Positions 9,418 through 17,875 of a DNA stretch of 64,000 nt are shown here, in pieces. Where the stretch lies: the NCBI RefSeq assembly GCF_900106055.1, contig NZ_LT629792.1:1550001-1614000 (forward strand), read 5' to 3'. The stretch comes from Schaalia radingae. Its GTDB lineage: Bacteria > Actinomycetota > Actinomycetes > Actinomycetales > Actinomycetaceae. Every line of letters starts with the position of its first letter. The stretch's first letter is position 1. The notes beneath the pieces are model-generated. The model was not told where the DNA came from. It saw nothing but the letters and a program-made list of their open reading frames with translations, and made no database searches. A program made the translations under genes and the position numbers.

Positions 9418-10833
9418 TCAGAGCCACCCTCCAACGATTTCGAGGATCAGTTTCAGGTTGAGGATTGTCAGCACGATGGTGGACACCCATCCCAGGATTG
9501 CGACCCATTTCGCGTTGACGAAGCGCTCCCCCATGATTTTCTTCGACGATGTCAGCCACACCAGCGGCACCATTGAAATCGGCAATGCGATGCACAGGAA
9601 TACCTGCGATCCCACCAGGAGTTCTTCGAGGGCGACCTCGGAACCATTAAATGCAATCGTGCAGACCAACACAGGAATCACAGTGATGACGCGGGTGATG
9701 ACGCGGCGCGCCCACAGCGGAATGCGCAGCCTGATGAAACCCTCCATCACGATCTGGCCCGTCAGCGTGCCGGTAATCGTTGAGTTCTGGCCCGAGGCCA
9801 GCAGTGCGACAGCGAAGAGCGTGGACAGAACCGGGCTGGCAACTGTACCTGCCAGCGAGGGATTCTGGAGCGCATCGTAGAGCGAGCCGAATGTGGACAG
9901 GTCCTCGCTGGAACCGAAGAAGAGCGCAGCACCCAAAAGCAGCAGGAGGCAGTTGATCACGAACGCTGCACCCAGCTGGATGTTCGAATCCCACGTAGCG
10001 AAACGTACGGCGCGAGCCTGGTCGCCCTCGTCATGTCGGTTGTAGGAACGAGACTGCACGATGGATGAATGCAGATACAGGTTGTGGGGCATGACGGTTG
10101 CGCCCACAATGCCAAGTGCCATGGTGAGTTCGCCGCGGCTCAGCGTCTGGGGTGACGGCAAGAAACCCTTCGCCATGTCGGGGATGCTGGGTTGCGCAAG
10201 GATGACCTCGTACAGGAAAACCGCCATGATCGTCAGAATCAGCGTGACGACGATGGCCTCAATCTTCCTGAAACCGACGCTCATCAGCAGCAAGAGCAGC
10301 AGCACGTCGAGGACGGTGATGAGGACACCGACGATGAGCGGCAGTCCAAACAATAAGTGCAAGGCGATAGCTGCGCCGATGACTTCCGCCAGGTCGGTCG
10401 CCATGATGGCGAGCTCGGTGACGACCCATAGGACGAGCCCGAGTGTGCGCGAGGTGTGGGCGCGCGTAGCCTGCGCCAGGTCCATGCCGGCAACGATGCC
10501 AAGTTTGGCTGCCATGTACTGCAGCAGCATCGCGATCAGCGAGGAAACCAGAATGACGTTGAGCAGCAGATACCCGTATTGCTGACCGCCGCCGATGGAA
10601 GTTACCCAGTTGCCCGGATCCATGTAACCTACCGCGACCAGGGCGCCCGGGCCCGAAAAAGCGAAGAGTTGGCACAGGAAGCTCGCATTCTTATCAGGGA
10701 TCGCCACAGTTCCGTTGATCTCCTGCAGAGACGGCCCGTTAGCAAGGGTCACTAAATGTCGGCGACCGTCTGTGCGCGGTGCTGCATCGTCGCGTCCAGT
10801 CGTGCGCACTCCACTCTCACGTTTCACGTGCAT
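9418..10833 (-). CDS. mntH: Nramp family divalent metal (Mn2+/Fe2+) transporter
   Basis: Proton-coupled importer of Mn2+ and related metals in the cytoplasmic membrane. The 471-residue protein has about 11 membrane segments and the diagnostic metal-site motifs: DPGN at 72-75 in the first segment and MPHN at 248-251 in the sixth. The first ~45 residues are polar; the true start could be one of several downstream codons, because conserved sequence begins only at [16 protein letters not shown]. The gene is monocistronic, convergent with the SGNH gene, and has a long upstream region in which no clear MntR/DtxR operator was found, only a half-site-like GGTTAGCC on the minus strand near 10975. Confidence 0.9.
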   Translation of the reverse strand: MHVKRESGVRTTGRDDAAPRTDGRRHLVTLANGPSLQEINGTVAIPDKNASFLCQLFAFSGPGALVAVGYMDPGNWVTSIGGGQQYGYLLLNVILVSSLIAMLLQYMAAKLGIVAGMDLAQATRAHTSRTLGLVLWVVTELAIMATDLAEVIGAAIALHLLFGLPLIVGVLITVLDVLLLLLLMSVGFRKIEAIVVTLILTIMAVFLYEVILAQPSIPDMAKGFLPSPQTLSRGELTMALGIVGATVMPHNLYLHSSIVQSRSYNRHDEGDQARAVRFATWDSNIQLGAAFVINCLLLLLGAALFFGSSEDLSTFGSLYDALQNPSLAGTVASPVLSTLFAVALLASGQNSTITGTLTGQIVMEGFIRLRIPLWARRVITRVITVIPVLVCTIAFNGSEVALEELLVGSQVFLCIALPISMVPLVWLTSSKKIMGERFVNAKWVAILGWVSTIVLTILNLKLILEIVGGWL

Positions 10834-11062
10834 TTTCTCTTTCTCTTTATCAATCCCTCGGTGCGAGGAATCCCCTCAAACGCCTGGCCTCGAATAAGCC
10901 CAGGCAGCTTCCCAGAGGCACGGCGTGAGAACTCCTCGCAGGATCTCACGGATATACGATACCTCGTTTTCGGCTAACCGTAATTCATCTGGAGATCGCT
11001 GCGCCACATATCACAGCGGCTCTCATGGCCTAGGACCAGCGACCCCAATGTGGATCTCTCGA
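10834..11062. other. Region upstream of mntH
   Basis: No gene is seen. The minus strand carries an A+T-rich part near 10950-10980 (TATCGTATATCC) that could hold the mntH promoter, and a DtxR-like half site nearby. A Mn2+ (yybP-ykoY) riboswitch was looked for without a convincing match. Confidence 0.3.
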
Positions 11063-11303
11063 TGCACATACCCCTAGATTTAAGGTCTCTCGTTGCACAT
11101 ACCCCTAAATTTGACTCGCAAAATGCACATACCCCTAGATCAAGCGTCAGCGAAGATGCCCACAGACAGCCTCATAGGCTGTGACCAGCGCTTTTGGAAA
11201 CTGGCCCGAGGACAGGGTTTTTAAATCTAGGGGTTCGTGCACAAAAACGCGAAGATCTAGGGGAATGTGCACCTGCCCAAGTTAGATCTAGGGGAATGTG
11301 CAC
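11063..11303. repeat. Mirror-symmetric array of six ~18-bp repeats
   Basis: Three direct copies of TGCACATACCCCTAGAT(T) start at 11063, 11094 and 11124. Three inverted copies, ATCTAGGGG(A/T)(A/T)(T/C)GTGCA, lie at 11223-11241, 11254-11271 and 11285-11303. Successive copies are 30-31 bp apart in both halves, and the pairs 1/6, 2/5 and 3/4 are equidistant from one centre near 11182, although most spacer sequence is not conserved. The middle section holds a perfect 7-bp hairpin (ACAGCCT, 3-base loop, AGGCTGT) at 11166-11182. A 15/17 match to the unit lies upstream of the SGNH gene at 8749-8765. No coding sequence crosses the array. Confidence 0.85.
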
Positions 11304-11396
11304 CTACTCGAGCTAGATCTGCGCTTGCGGAGCCGAATGTCAGCCCTTCAAGTCCACAACCGGCGTGTACCGCTCACGCCATACAGACATTCGCGC

Positions 11397-11434
11397 ATTA
11401 ACCCACATTTCGGGCATTAACCCGGTATTAACCC
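11397..11434 (+). repeat. Three copies of ATTAACCC
   Basis: ATTAACCC occurs at 11397-11404, 11416-11423 and 11427-11434 between the six-repeat array and the bL37 terminator. No function is assigned; the stretch 11304-11482 holds nothing else recognised. Confidence 0.5.
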
Positions 11435-11482
11435 CATTCCAACGCGCTCCCCGCCCGCGACCGCCTGTCGCCCCAGGCACAT

Positions 11483-11515
11483 AAAAAAGCCCAGCACCAT
11501 GAGATGCTGGGCTTT
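11483..11515 (-). terminator. Rho-independent terminator of the bL37 gene
   Basis: A perfect 11-bp stem (11486-11496 with 11505-11515, GCCCAGCA core) around an 8-base loop, followed on the minus strand by a T-run (the six A residues at 11483-11488 on the plus strand). It lies about 70 bases after the bL37 stop. Confidence 0.85.
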
Positions 11516-11584
11516 ACTCGCACGGCCTCAGGATCGTGAGATCCGGTCAGTGACGTGCGTCAGATTAGCTTGCTCGCACACCAA

Positions 11585-11659
11585 CTAGCAGTTGGGACGC
11601 TTGCCATGGTTGGCAGCGTTCTTGCGACGTGCACGGCGCTTACGACCACGCTTCGACAT
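11585..11659 (-). CDS. Large ribosomal subunit protein bL37 (24 residues)
   Basis: A 24-residue, very basic protein starting MSKRGRKRRARRKN and ending NHGKRPNC. This closely resembles bL37, the small actinobacterial 50S protein first seen in mycobacterial ribosome structures, whose sequences have the same K-R-G-R-K-(K/R)-R start and NHGKRPN end. The ATG at 11659 has GAGGAGG on the minus strand five bases upstream, and a strong terminator follows at 11483-11515, so it is a complete single-gene unit. It is too short for most gene finders. The final Cys is a small departure from the Ala that I recall in other species. Confidence 0.85.
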   Translation of the reverse strand: MSKRGRKRRARRKNAANHGKRPNC

Positions 11660-11834
11660 CACGGCCTCCTCAAATTGTTGAATCAACTTGCCCAGTTTTC
11701 CATAGACTGACCCAAGTCACAAATATCTCAGGCTAATCGAAACCAATCTCACGTCCCCGGCCTTGGTACTCTCCTCCACTGCCCCGGCATTCACGCCCGT
11801 CGACCCTGGCTCTCAGGTCCACAAGCCCTGCCAA

Positions 11835-12146
11835 TTACTCCTGTTCATACACGCTGCAGATCCGCATCCGCAGCGATTCAGGCGCACGCACCGTGCGCGC
11901 CAAGTAGGCCCGCTTGAGCATCTGCCGGAACTGGCGCTCACGTTGGATGGCTCGCTGACAGGTCTGACAGCGCTGCACATGAGCAACCAACAGCTCAGCC
12001 GCCCGCTCATCCAACGCTTCGATCGGGATCGCGCGCGCAGCGTCGCCCTCGTCGTGACAATCCGACCACGTGCGCATCTCGACATCCACGATCTCGCCGA
12101 CGTGTGCACGCAGTTGGGAACAGGTGATGTGAATGAGTGATCTCAT
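11835..12146 (-). CDS. ZAS-type anti-sigma factor (RsrA/RshA-like)
   Basis: Redox-sensing anti-sigma factor that should hold SigH inactive under reducing conditions. The 103-residue protein has the zinc motif H56-x3-C60-x2-C63 and upstream Cys9 and Cys30, matching the RsrA pattern in which disulfide formation expels zinc and frees the sigma factor. The ATG at 12146 overlaps the SigH stop codon (ATGA) and has GGAG nine bases upstream. Longer readings in the same frame run into the sigma gene and are not needed. Oxidation control is an inference from the family; the motif is seen directly. Confidence 0.87.
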   Translation of the reverse strand: MRSLIHITCSQLRAHVGEIVDVEMRTWSDCHDEGDAARAIPIEALDERAAELLVAHVQRCQTCQRAIQRERQFRQMLKRAYLARTVRAPESLRMRICSVYEQE

Positions 12147-12868
12147 GCGTTGTCTCCTATCCCGTATTCGCGCGCAAGACCTGCCAAAGATTTCCTCAAT
12201 GCCGCCCTGCCGCGATGCAGACGCGACATTACCGTGCCGATTGGAATGTCCAGCGTCTGAGCGATTTCTTTGTAACTGAGCTGCTCGACGTCCGCCAGCC
12301 ACACGACCACTCGGTAGTCCTCTGACAAGTCCTCCATCGCGTCGCGTACCTGGTCGGACGGAATGCGGTCAAGTGCTTCGGCTTCAGCTGAGCGCAACCC
12401 CTCTTCCGAATGAGACGCGGCATCGACCAGCTGCCAGTCCTCCACCGTTTCCGTGCCCGAGCGTTTCGGGGAGCGCTTGGCCTTGCGGTAGTGCGTGATA
12501 TACGTGTTGGTCAGGATCCGGTACAGCCAGGCCTTGATATTCGTGCCCGGCTTGTACTGGTCGAACTTTGCGTAGGCTTTCTCAAATGTTTCCTGCACTA
12601 GGTCCTCAGCATCAGCCCGGTGGCGCGTCATCGACAGTGCCGCGCCGTAGAGCTGGTCAAGCAGCGGGAGTGCTTCAGCCTCGAAACGTTCCTTCTTCCC
12701 CGCCGGCGCAGACTCTTTAAGCGCAGATCCATTGGCCACAGACTCATTGACGAGGGTGACCTGCCCGCCGTCAGATTCGCCATCCACGCGCGTCGACGGA
12801 TCCAGATCCGCAGCCGTTTCAGCAGCGGTATCCTCGGCGCTGTGGGTGTGAGTGAATGTGTGTGCCAT
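12143..12868 (-). CDS. sigH: ECF RNA polymerase sigma factor, SigH/SigR group
   Basis: Group IV sigma factor expected to drive the thiol-oxidative and heat stress response. From the ATG at 12868 it has 241 residues: a ~60-residue polar N-terminus, region 2 (about 62-130, with [14 protein letters not shown] and the [15 protein letters not shown] stretch) and region 4 (about 170-225, with [20 protein letters not shown]). Alternative in-frame ATG codons lie at 12874 and 12880. The frame stays open much further upstream but that part is antisense to the DoxX gene and shows no family similarity. A GGAAC-N18-GTT promoter of the type read by this sigma group sits about 120 bases upstream, implying positive autoregulation. 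The anti-sigma gene follows with a four-base overlap. Confidence 0.9.
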   Translation of the reverse strand: MAHTFTHTHSAEDTAAETAADLDPSTRVDGESDGGQVTLVNESVANGSALKESAPAGKKERFEAEALPLLDQLYGAALSMTRHRADAEDLVQETFEKAYAKFDQYKPGTNIKAWLYRILTNTYITHYRKAKRSPKRSGTETVEDWQLVDAASHSEEGLRSAEAEALDRIPSDQVRDAMEDLSEDYRVVVWLADVEQLSYKEIAQTLDIPIGTVMSRLHRGRAALRKSLAGLAREYGIGDNA

Positions 12869-12988
12869 CAGCATCCACATTAGTGCCAAATGGCCGGCCA
12901 GGCCGGTCAGGCCGGTCACGCCCACCTGATATCGCGTGTCACCTGCCTGAAAAGCCCCGCGGATGCTCTGTTGCCTCATATACTTCAT

Positions 12989-13014
12989 AACGAGCGGGGA
13001 ACTGAATTTGTTCC
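12989..13014 (-). promoter_or_regulatory. SigH/SigR-type promoter upstream of sigH
   Basis: On the minus strand GGAAC (13014-13010) is followed after exactly 18 bases by GTT (12991-12989), matching the GGAAT/C-N18-GTT consensus of SigR/SigH promoters. It faces sigH. On the plus strand the near-palindromic GGAAC has no GTT at 18 bases, so DoxX is not obviously under the same control. Confidence 0.7.
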
Positions 13015-13064
13015 ATCGCTTCTTCACAGTCGCCAGATCATCCAGAAGGGCAGACCATAGGATC

Positions 13065-13571
13065 ATGAATATTCTTCGCCTAGTCGCACGACCATTGCTC
13101 GCACTCCCATTCATTGCAACCGGGGTGAGCGCAATCAGGAATCCTGACGAACACGTGGAGCGCATTGAACCGGCACGTCCGCTGCTTGACAAGACCGGCC
13201 TGACGCTGAGCGATGGCCAGCTCAAACTTGCCACACGCGCACTGGGCGGCGTGACCGCTGTCGCCGGAGTGTCACTGGCTCTGGGCAAGGCCACACGAAC
13301 CTCTGCAGCGGTATTGGCTCTGACCTCCATCCCTCTGGCTCTGGTGAACAACCCCGTGTGGACGGAGGGAACCCCCGATCAGCGCGCTGCGTGGAGGAAC
13401 GGCCTGATCAAGGATTTCGCTTTGTTCGGCGGCCTGGTCATCGCCTCGACCGACCGTGAGGGACGCCCATCCGCCACGTGGAAGCTGCGCAACTGGGCCG
13501 ATCACCGCTCCGAGCTGCGTGCGGCACGAAGTCAGGCATGGGATGACGCTTCGGAGGTCTATCAGGCATGA
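13065..13571 (+). CDS. DoxX family membrane protein
   Basis: 168-residue membrane protein of the DoxX/DoxD-like group, which has about four membrane segments and is often linked to redox and thiol homeostasis. It begins [20 protein letters not shown] and has the internal family pattern [20 protein letters not shown]. The ATG at 13065 follows AGGA; an earlier in-frame start would extend the protein into the promoter region and is less likely. It diverges from sigH and overlaps aroA by four bases. Its position beside a thiol-stress sigma factor is suggestive, but its own promoter does not clearly match the SigH type. Confidence 0.8.
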   Translation: MNILRLVARPLLALPFIATGVSAIRNPDEHVERIEPARPLLDKTGLTLSDGQLKLATRALGGVTAVAGVSLALGKATRTSAAVLALTSIPLALVNNPVWTEGTPDQRAAWRNGLIKDFALFGGLVIASTDREGRPSATWKLRNWADHRSELRAARSQAWDDASEVYQA

Positions 13572-15007
13572 CGGCGGGGGCTTTGCTTCCCCTCTGGTCC
13601 GCGCCTTTCATCGAACCTCACCAGCGAATCGATGCCAGCGTCACAGTTCCCGGTTCAAAATCGCTGACCAATCGTGCATTCATTCTGGCCGCTCAGAGTA
13701 CGAATGAGTGTGTGATCGACGGAGCTTTGGATTCGCGTGACACACGCCTGATGGCCGATGCGCTCCAACAATTGGGCTGCACTGTCGATTGGGATTCCAC
13801 AGGATCGGCGCGCGTGCGTCCCTCTCGGCACACGATGGGCGAGGCGCGCGCACACATTGACTGCGGCCTTGCCGGAACCGTCATGCGTTTCGTGCCCGCC
13901 CTGTGCGCCGCGGCCGGCATGCACGCGTTTTTTGACGGCGACGAGGGAGCACGCGTACGCCCTCTGGATGCACTCCTGAGCGCTCTGACCAGTGCCGGCG
14001 CTCGTATCACCTGTCATGGCGAACCAGGTTTCCTGCCTTTCGAACTCGACGGGATTCCCGCTGATATTTGCGGCAGTGATGGCGTGACCAACCGCCATGC
14101 ACCGATGACGATTGACGTTGATACACACGAGTCGTCACAATTTGCCTCAGCGCTGCTGTTGAGCGCTCCCCTGCTCGCCACCCGTATGAACAGGCCGGTT
14201 CAGATTCGACTCACTGGCCGGGTGGTGTCTCTGCCGCACATTCAGATGAGCGTGCGAACCCTCCAGGAATGGGGTGTGACCGTTCGCTCCGGCACAGACG
14301 AGGGTGGCCTGAACGGCCCTGACAGTGCGACCTGTGGCAGCACAACACCAACCGACGCACAGGCTCCCTCGTGGATTATTGAGCCGGAGCTACCGATCCT
14401 GAGCCGCGTTGCCATCGAGCCCGACCTGTCGAACGCCGGGCCGTTCATCGCTGCTGCTCTGGTCACCGGTGGGCAGGTGCGAATCCCGCACTGGCCCGTG
14501 CACACGACGCAACCCGGTGACGCGTTTCGTCAGATCGCTCAGCAGATGGGTGGGCAGGTCAACGTGGATGCCGACGGGATCCTCTGCGTGAAGGGCCCCG
14601 AGCGTGGCCGGTTGCTCGGCGTTGACCGTGATATGAGTGACATCGGTGAGCTGACGCCGACCGTGGCGGCGCTGGCAGCTGTCGCATCGACCGAGTCGCA
14701 TCTATCGGGAATCAGTCATCTGCGAGGGCATGAAACGGATCGTGTGAGCGCTCTGCGCACCGAGATCGAGCGACTGGGCGGTGACGTAACAGAGCACCCT
14801 GATGCGCTGACGATTCGCCCGCGAGCGCTCCACGCAGCGGACCTGCACACGTATCACGATCACCGCATGGCGACGTTCGGAGCAATCATCGGACTGGTGG
14901 TGGACGGCGTGCGCGTCTTCGATATTGGGACGACAGGTAAGACACTGCCTGATTTTGTCGCGCTGTGGCAGGCGACGGTCGCATCGGCCGAAAGTGGGGA
15001 TCAGTGA
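13568..15007 (+). CDS. aroA: 3-phosphoshikimate 1-carboxyvinyltransferase (EPSP synthase)
   Basis: Sixth step of the shikimate pathway: transfers enolpyruvyl from PEP to shikimate-3-phosphate in the cytoplasm. Diagnostic stretches are visible: PGSKSLTNRA near 28-37 (catalytic Lys31, Arg36), DCGLAGTVMRF, LRGHETDRVSALRTE and the late DHRMA box. At 479 residues it is longer than the usual 425-450; the extra length includes an insertion near 245-275 rich in Gly, Thr and Asp. The start ATGA overlaps the DoxX stop, and the stop overlaps the rsgA start, so DoxX, aroA and rsgA appear to be one transcript. Confidence 0.95.
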   Translation: MTAGALLPLWSAPFIEPHQRIDASVTVPGSKSLTNRAFILAAQSTNECVIDGALDSRDTRLMADALQQLGCTVDWDSTGSARVRPSRHTMGEARAHIDCGLAGTVMRFVPALCAAAGMHAFFDGDEGARVRPLDALLSALTSAGARITCHGEPGFLPFELDGIPADICGSDGVTNRHAPMTIDVDTHESSQFASALLLSAPLLATRMNRPVQIRLTGRVVSLPHIQMSVRTLQEWGVTVRSGTDEGGLNGPDSATCGSTTPTDAQAPSWIIEPELPILSRVAIEPDLSNAGPFIAAALVTGGQVRIPHWPVHTTQPGDAFRQIAQQMGGQVNVDADGILCVKGPERGRLLGVDRDMSDIGELTPTVAALAAVASTESHLSGISHLRGHETDRVSALRTEIERLGGDVTEHPDALTIRPRALHAADLHTYHDHRMATFGAIIGLVVDGVRVFDIGTTGKTLPDFVALWQATVASAESGDQ

Positions 15008-16077
15008 ACAGACGCGATATCGGCACTGATGATCCGCGGGTGCGAGTGCGTCCTGGTCGAGGATCCCGGCCGCGCACCAAGAAGCGCCCGGACTGGTCGA
15101 CCCGCCCGCTGGGTCGCGTTATTGCGATTAACCGCGGGCGTTTCATTGTTGCCGCCGATAGCGGTGTACGCATTGTTGCAGTGCAGGCTCGCGAGCTGGG
15201 TCGCGGCTCTGTCGTTGTCGGTGACCGAGTGCGGCTGACGGGAGACCTGTCGGGTGCGAAAGATACTCTGGGGCGCATCGTCGCTGTTGAGGAGCGCTCA
15301 TCGGTGCTGCGGCGCTCGCGTGAGGATGTGCCTGAACAGCGCGAGAAGATCATCGTGGCAAACGCGCAGCTGATGGTGATCGTTACGGCGCTGGCCAGTC
15401 CGCCGCCTCGGATCGGGATGATTGACCGGTGTCTGGTTGCCGCACATGAGGCAGGTATGGAATCCCTCGTCGTCCTGACGAAGTCTGACCTGGCGCCTGC
15501 TGACGACATTATTCGTACCTACGACGGCTTTGGTGTCCCCTTTGTCGTGACGACAGCTTCAGGAACCGATGAAGGCGGCTGTGGGCAAGTCACGACTGGT
15601 TTGGAGGAACTGCGCGCTCACGTGGAAGGCAGGACGTCGGTGCTCGTCGGCCATTCGGGAGTGGGTAAGTCCACGCTCATCAATGCGCTGGTACCCGATG
15701 CGCATCGCAGTGTGGGTCACGTCAATGCCGTGACTGGACGAGGGCGGCACACGTCCACGTCGTTGGAAGCTTTCATGTTGCCGTCAGGCGGGTGGGTGAT
15801 TGACACGCCCGGGGTCCGTTCCTTCGGCCTGGCCCACGTTGACGAATCCGATGTACTGGCGGTGTTCCCTGAGCTGAAGGATGTGTGTTCGTGGTGCTTG
15901 CCGATGTGCACGCATCTGGAGTCGGAGCCTTCATGCGCGCTGGACGCATGGATCAGTGGGCAGGAACCTTTCAACGCGCAACCGGTCAGCAGTGACGAAT
16001 CGGACAGGCGGCGCAGGATTGTCGATTCGGCGCGCCGACTTCTCGAGTCCACGGCTAGCGCAAGAGCTCACCACTGA
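15004..16077 (+). CDS. rsgA: Ribosome small subunit-dependent GTPase A (circularly permuted GTPase)
   Basis: 30S maturation GTPase. The G motifs occur in permuted order: TKSD (about 159-162) precedes the P-loop GHSGVGKS (216-223) and DTPG (267-270). An N-terminal OB-like domain comes first and a zinc knuckle closes the protein (Cys295, Cys298, Cys302, His304, Cys311). The GTG start gives 357 residues; it overlaps the aroA stop (GTGA) and has GGGGA upstream. The basic N-terminal extension (RPGRGSRPRTKKRP) may contact rRNA. Confidence 0.94.
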   Translation: MNRRDIGTDDPRVRVRPGRGSRPRTKKRPDWSTRPLGRVIAINRGRFIVAADSGVRIVAVQARELGRGSVVVGDRVRLTGDLSGAKDTLGRIVAVEERSSVLRRSREDVPEQREKIIVANAQLMVIVTALASPPPRIGMIDRCLVAAHEAGMESLVVLTKSDLAPADDIIRTYDGFGVPFVVTTASGTDEGGCGQVTTGLEELRAHVEGRTSVLVGHSGVGKSTLINALVPDAHRSVGHVNAVTGRGRHTSTSLEAFMLPSGGWVIDTPGVRSFGLAHVDESDVLAVFPELKDVCSWCLPMCTHLESEPSCALDAWISGQEPFNAQPVSSDESDRRRRIVDSARRLLESTASARAHH

Positions 16078-16080
16078 CGC

Positions 16081-16120
16081 GCGCCGATCGGCGCACTCGG
16101 GCTAGCCGCCCCTGAGGGGC
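16081..16120. terminator. Palindromes between convergent rsgA and amidotransferase genes
   Basis: A perfect 14-bp palindrome GCGCCGATCGGCGC (16081-16094) and a hairpin GCCCC-TGA-GGGGC (16108-16120) lie between two convergent genes. They lack T-runs, so a bidirectional terminator role is only plausible. Confidence 0.3.
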
Positions 16121-16178
16121 CAGACCGACTGCGGGAGCTGAGCCGACCGCGAAGATCAGCCTGGCAGCCAGAAGCAGT

Positions 16179-16919
16179 TCAGCCCCGGCGGAAATGGCGA
16201 GCGAAGTTTTGCAGGAATAAGTGCGCGCCCGACACATCGGCCGACGCGGTTTCCGACTCAATGCGGGCACGTTCAGTCGGCGCATAATAACCCCGGTCCG
16301 CATATTCGCGGATTCGCACGTCAATACCTGCGTGATCAAGTTCGGGGTGGAACTGGCTGGCCCAGCACGACTCCCCTACCCTGATCAGCTGCACTGGCGC
16401 GATAGACGGTCCCTGCGCAATGAGCACAGCACTGTCAGGCATGGCGGTCACGGCCTCGTGGTGGCCGACGAATGCGCGGAACGTGTCGGGCACTCCCTCG
16501 CACAGCGGATCCCCTGCGGCGGCAGACGTGAGTGTCATCTGCGGTGCGGAGATCTCCTCGGCAGCTTCAGGTCCGACGCGTCCGCCCTGATGCACAGCAA
16601 GTAGACCCAGGCCGTAGCAGATTCCGAAAAAGGGGAAGGACTCGTCGAGGAGGCGGTCAAAGAGTGCGAAAAGATTACGCTCAATATCGTGCTGTACCTG
16701 ACTTTTCCGGTCTTCAGGAGCGGCCACGTCAAACGGTGATCCGCACAGAATGATTCCGGAATACTCGTCGAAGTTGACTGATGGGAAGGGGTCAGCTTCC
16801 ATTCGCACATGGACGATCTCATCGGATGACAGGCCTGCCAGGCGCGGCAGGTTAATCAGCTCATCGCGTGCAACGACTTCTTCGCTACGTGAGGTCAGCA
16901 TGAGGAATGGTTGTGACAT
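16179..16919 (-). CDS. Class I glutamine amidotransferase (GMP synthase-like)
   Basis: 246-residue stand-alone glutaminase-type domain. Nucleophile Cys101 lies in FFGICYGLGLL, and the rest of the triad is His191 and Glu193 in SQFHPE. The N-terminal half follows the GuaA-type pattern (SGIILCGSPFDV). No synthetase domain is attached, so the ammonia acceptor is unknown; such proteins are often annotated as GMP synthase-like or gamma-glutamyl peptidases. The ATG at 16919 is preferred over that at 16925 because TACAGT ends six bases before it with no ribosome site, a leaderless arrangement. It diverges from hisN. Confidence 0.82.
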   Translation of the reverse strand: MSQPFLMLTSRSEEVVARDELINLPRLAGLSSDEIVHVRMEADPFPSVNFDEYSGIILCGSPFDVAAPEDRKSQVQHDIERNLFALFDRLLDESFPFFGICYGLGLLAVHQGGRVGPEAAEEISAPQMTLTSAAAGDPLCEGVPDTFRAFVGHHEAVTAMPDSAVLIAQGPSIAPVQLIRVGESCWASQFHPELDHAGIDVRIREYADRGYYAPTERARIESETASADVSGAHLFLQNFARHFRRG

Positions 16920-16925
16920 GTCCAT

Positions 16926-17006
16926 ACTGTAAACGGAATGTGTCCCGCTGCGCTCAGCGAAGCGCCGCCGTGAGATAGGACTTTACACGCCAAATGCCGA
17001 TACTGT
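16926..17006. promoter_or_regulatory. Divergent leaderless-type promoters for the amidotransferase and hisN
   Basis: Minus strand: TACAGT (16931-16926), six bases, then the ATG at 16919. Plus strand: TACTGT (17001-17006), six bases, then the ATG at 17013. Neither start has a ribosome-binding site. The spacing matches -10 elements of leaderless genes. Confidence 0.5.
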
Positions 17007-17012
17007 AGAAGC

Positions 17013-17822
17013 ATGTCTGATACTCGCCGTTACATTGAGGACCTCCGCCTGGCGCACGTCCTCGCAGACCAGGTGGATGCGCTGACGATGGATCGTTTCG
17101 GTGCGCAGGATCTTCAGGTTGAGTCCAAGCCCGACCTCACTCCCGTAACCGATGCTGACCGTGCGGCGGAGGATTTGATCCGCTCCCAGCTGTCCCACGT
17201 GCGCTCGCGCGACGCGGTAGTCGGTGAGGAACGAGGCTCGTCGGGCCATTCTGCCCGCCGGTGGATCATCGATCCGATTGACGGGACGAAGAATTTTGTG
17301 CGCGGTGTGCCGGTGTGGGCAACGCTGATCGCTCTGGTTGAAGATGATCGGGTCGTGATGGGACTTGCCTCTGCGCCCGCGTTGAAGCGGCGCTGGTGGG
17401 CTGCTGCTGACCAGGGAGCGTGGACCGGCACCTCGTTGATGCGAGCGAAGAAAATCTCCGTGTCGAAGGTGGATTCGATCGAGGATGCGTCCCTGTCGTA
17501 TTCCTCGCTGGACGGATGGCTCCACCATGATCGAGGAGGGCAATTCCTCCAGCTACAGTCATCATTTTGGCGCACCCGTGCCTACGGTGATTTCTGGAGC
17601 TACATGCTGGTCGCTGAAGGTGCGGTCGATGCAGCATGCGAACCGGAACTGAACGTGTGGGATATGGCGGCGTGCTGTGCGATTGTGACTGAAGCTGGCG
17701 GTTCTTTCACGTCGTTGACCGGCGAGGACGGCCCGTGGGGTGACAATGCGTGTGCCTCCAACGGACTGATTCACAAGGAGATTCTGACCCAGCTGGATTG
17801 GCCTGACAGCACCTCTGATTAG
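17013..17822 (+). CDS. hisN: Inositol monophosphatase-family phosphatase, probably histidinol-phosphatase
   Basis: Mg2+-dependent sugar/alcohol phosphatase of 269 residues. Family motifs are clear: GEERG (metal Glu), WIIDPIDGTKNFVRG (metal Asp residues and DGT) and WDMAACCAIVTEAGG near the end. In actinobacteria the closest relatives with the TKNFVRGVPVW segment are histidinol-phosphate phosphatases (HisN) that complete histidine synthesis, so that is the best guess; inositol-1-phosphatase is the alternative. No other his genes are in the window. It appears leaderless (TACTGT six bases before ATG). Confidence 0.8.
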   Translation: MSDTRRYIEDLRLAHVLADQVDALTMDRFGAQDLQVESKPDLTPVTDADRAAEDLIRSQLSHVRSRDAVVGEERGSSGHSARRWIIDPIDGTKNFVRGVPVWATLIALVEDDRVVMGLASAPALKRRWWAAADQGAWTGTSLMRAKKISVSKVDSIEDASLSYSSLDGWLHHDRGGQFLQLQSSFWRTRAYGDFWSYMLVAEGAVDAACEPELNVWDMAACCAIVTEAGGSFTSLTGEDGPWGDNACASNGLIHKEILTQLDWPDSTSD

Positions 17823-17875
17823 GGTGTTTGCCGGGGCGGTACGCAAATGCACATGGCATGGGGCACACTGACAGC

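Noticed and set aside
9980..10000. tRNA T-loop-like GTTCGAATCCC
   Set aside because: It lies inside the mntH coding sequence and no cloverleaf can be drawn around it.
10834..11030. Mn2+ riboswitch or MntR operator before mntH
   Set aside because: Only short partial matches (GGAG, a DtxR half site) are present; no full element could be aligned.
11063..11303. CRISPR-like array
   Set aside because: Spacers are only 12-13 bp, half of the units are inverted, and no cas gene is nearby.
12869..13351. N-terminal extension of SigH to 402 residues
   Set aside because: The extra part is antisense to the DoxX gene, crosses the SigH-type promoter and shows no sigma-factor similarity.
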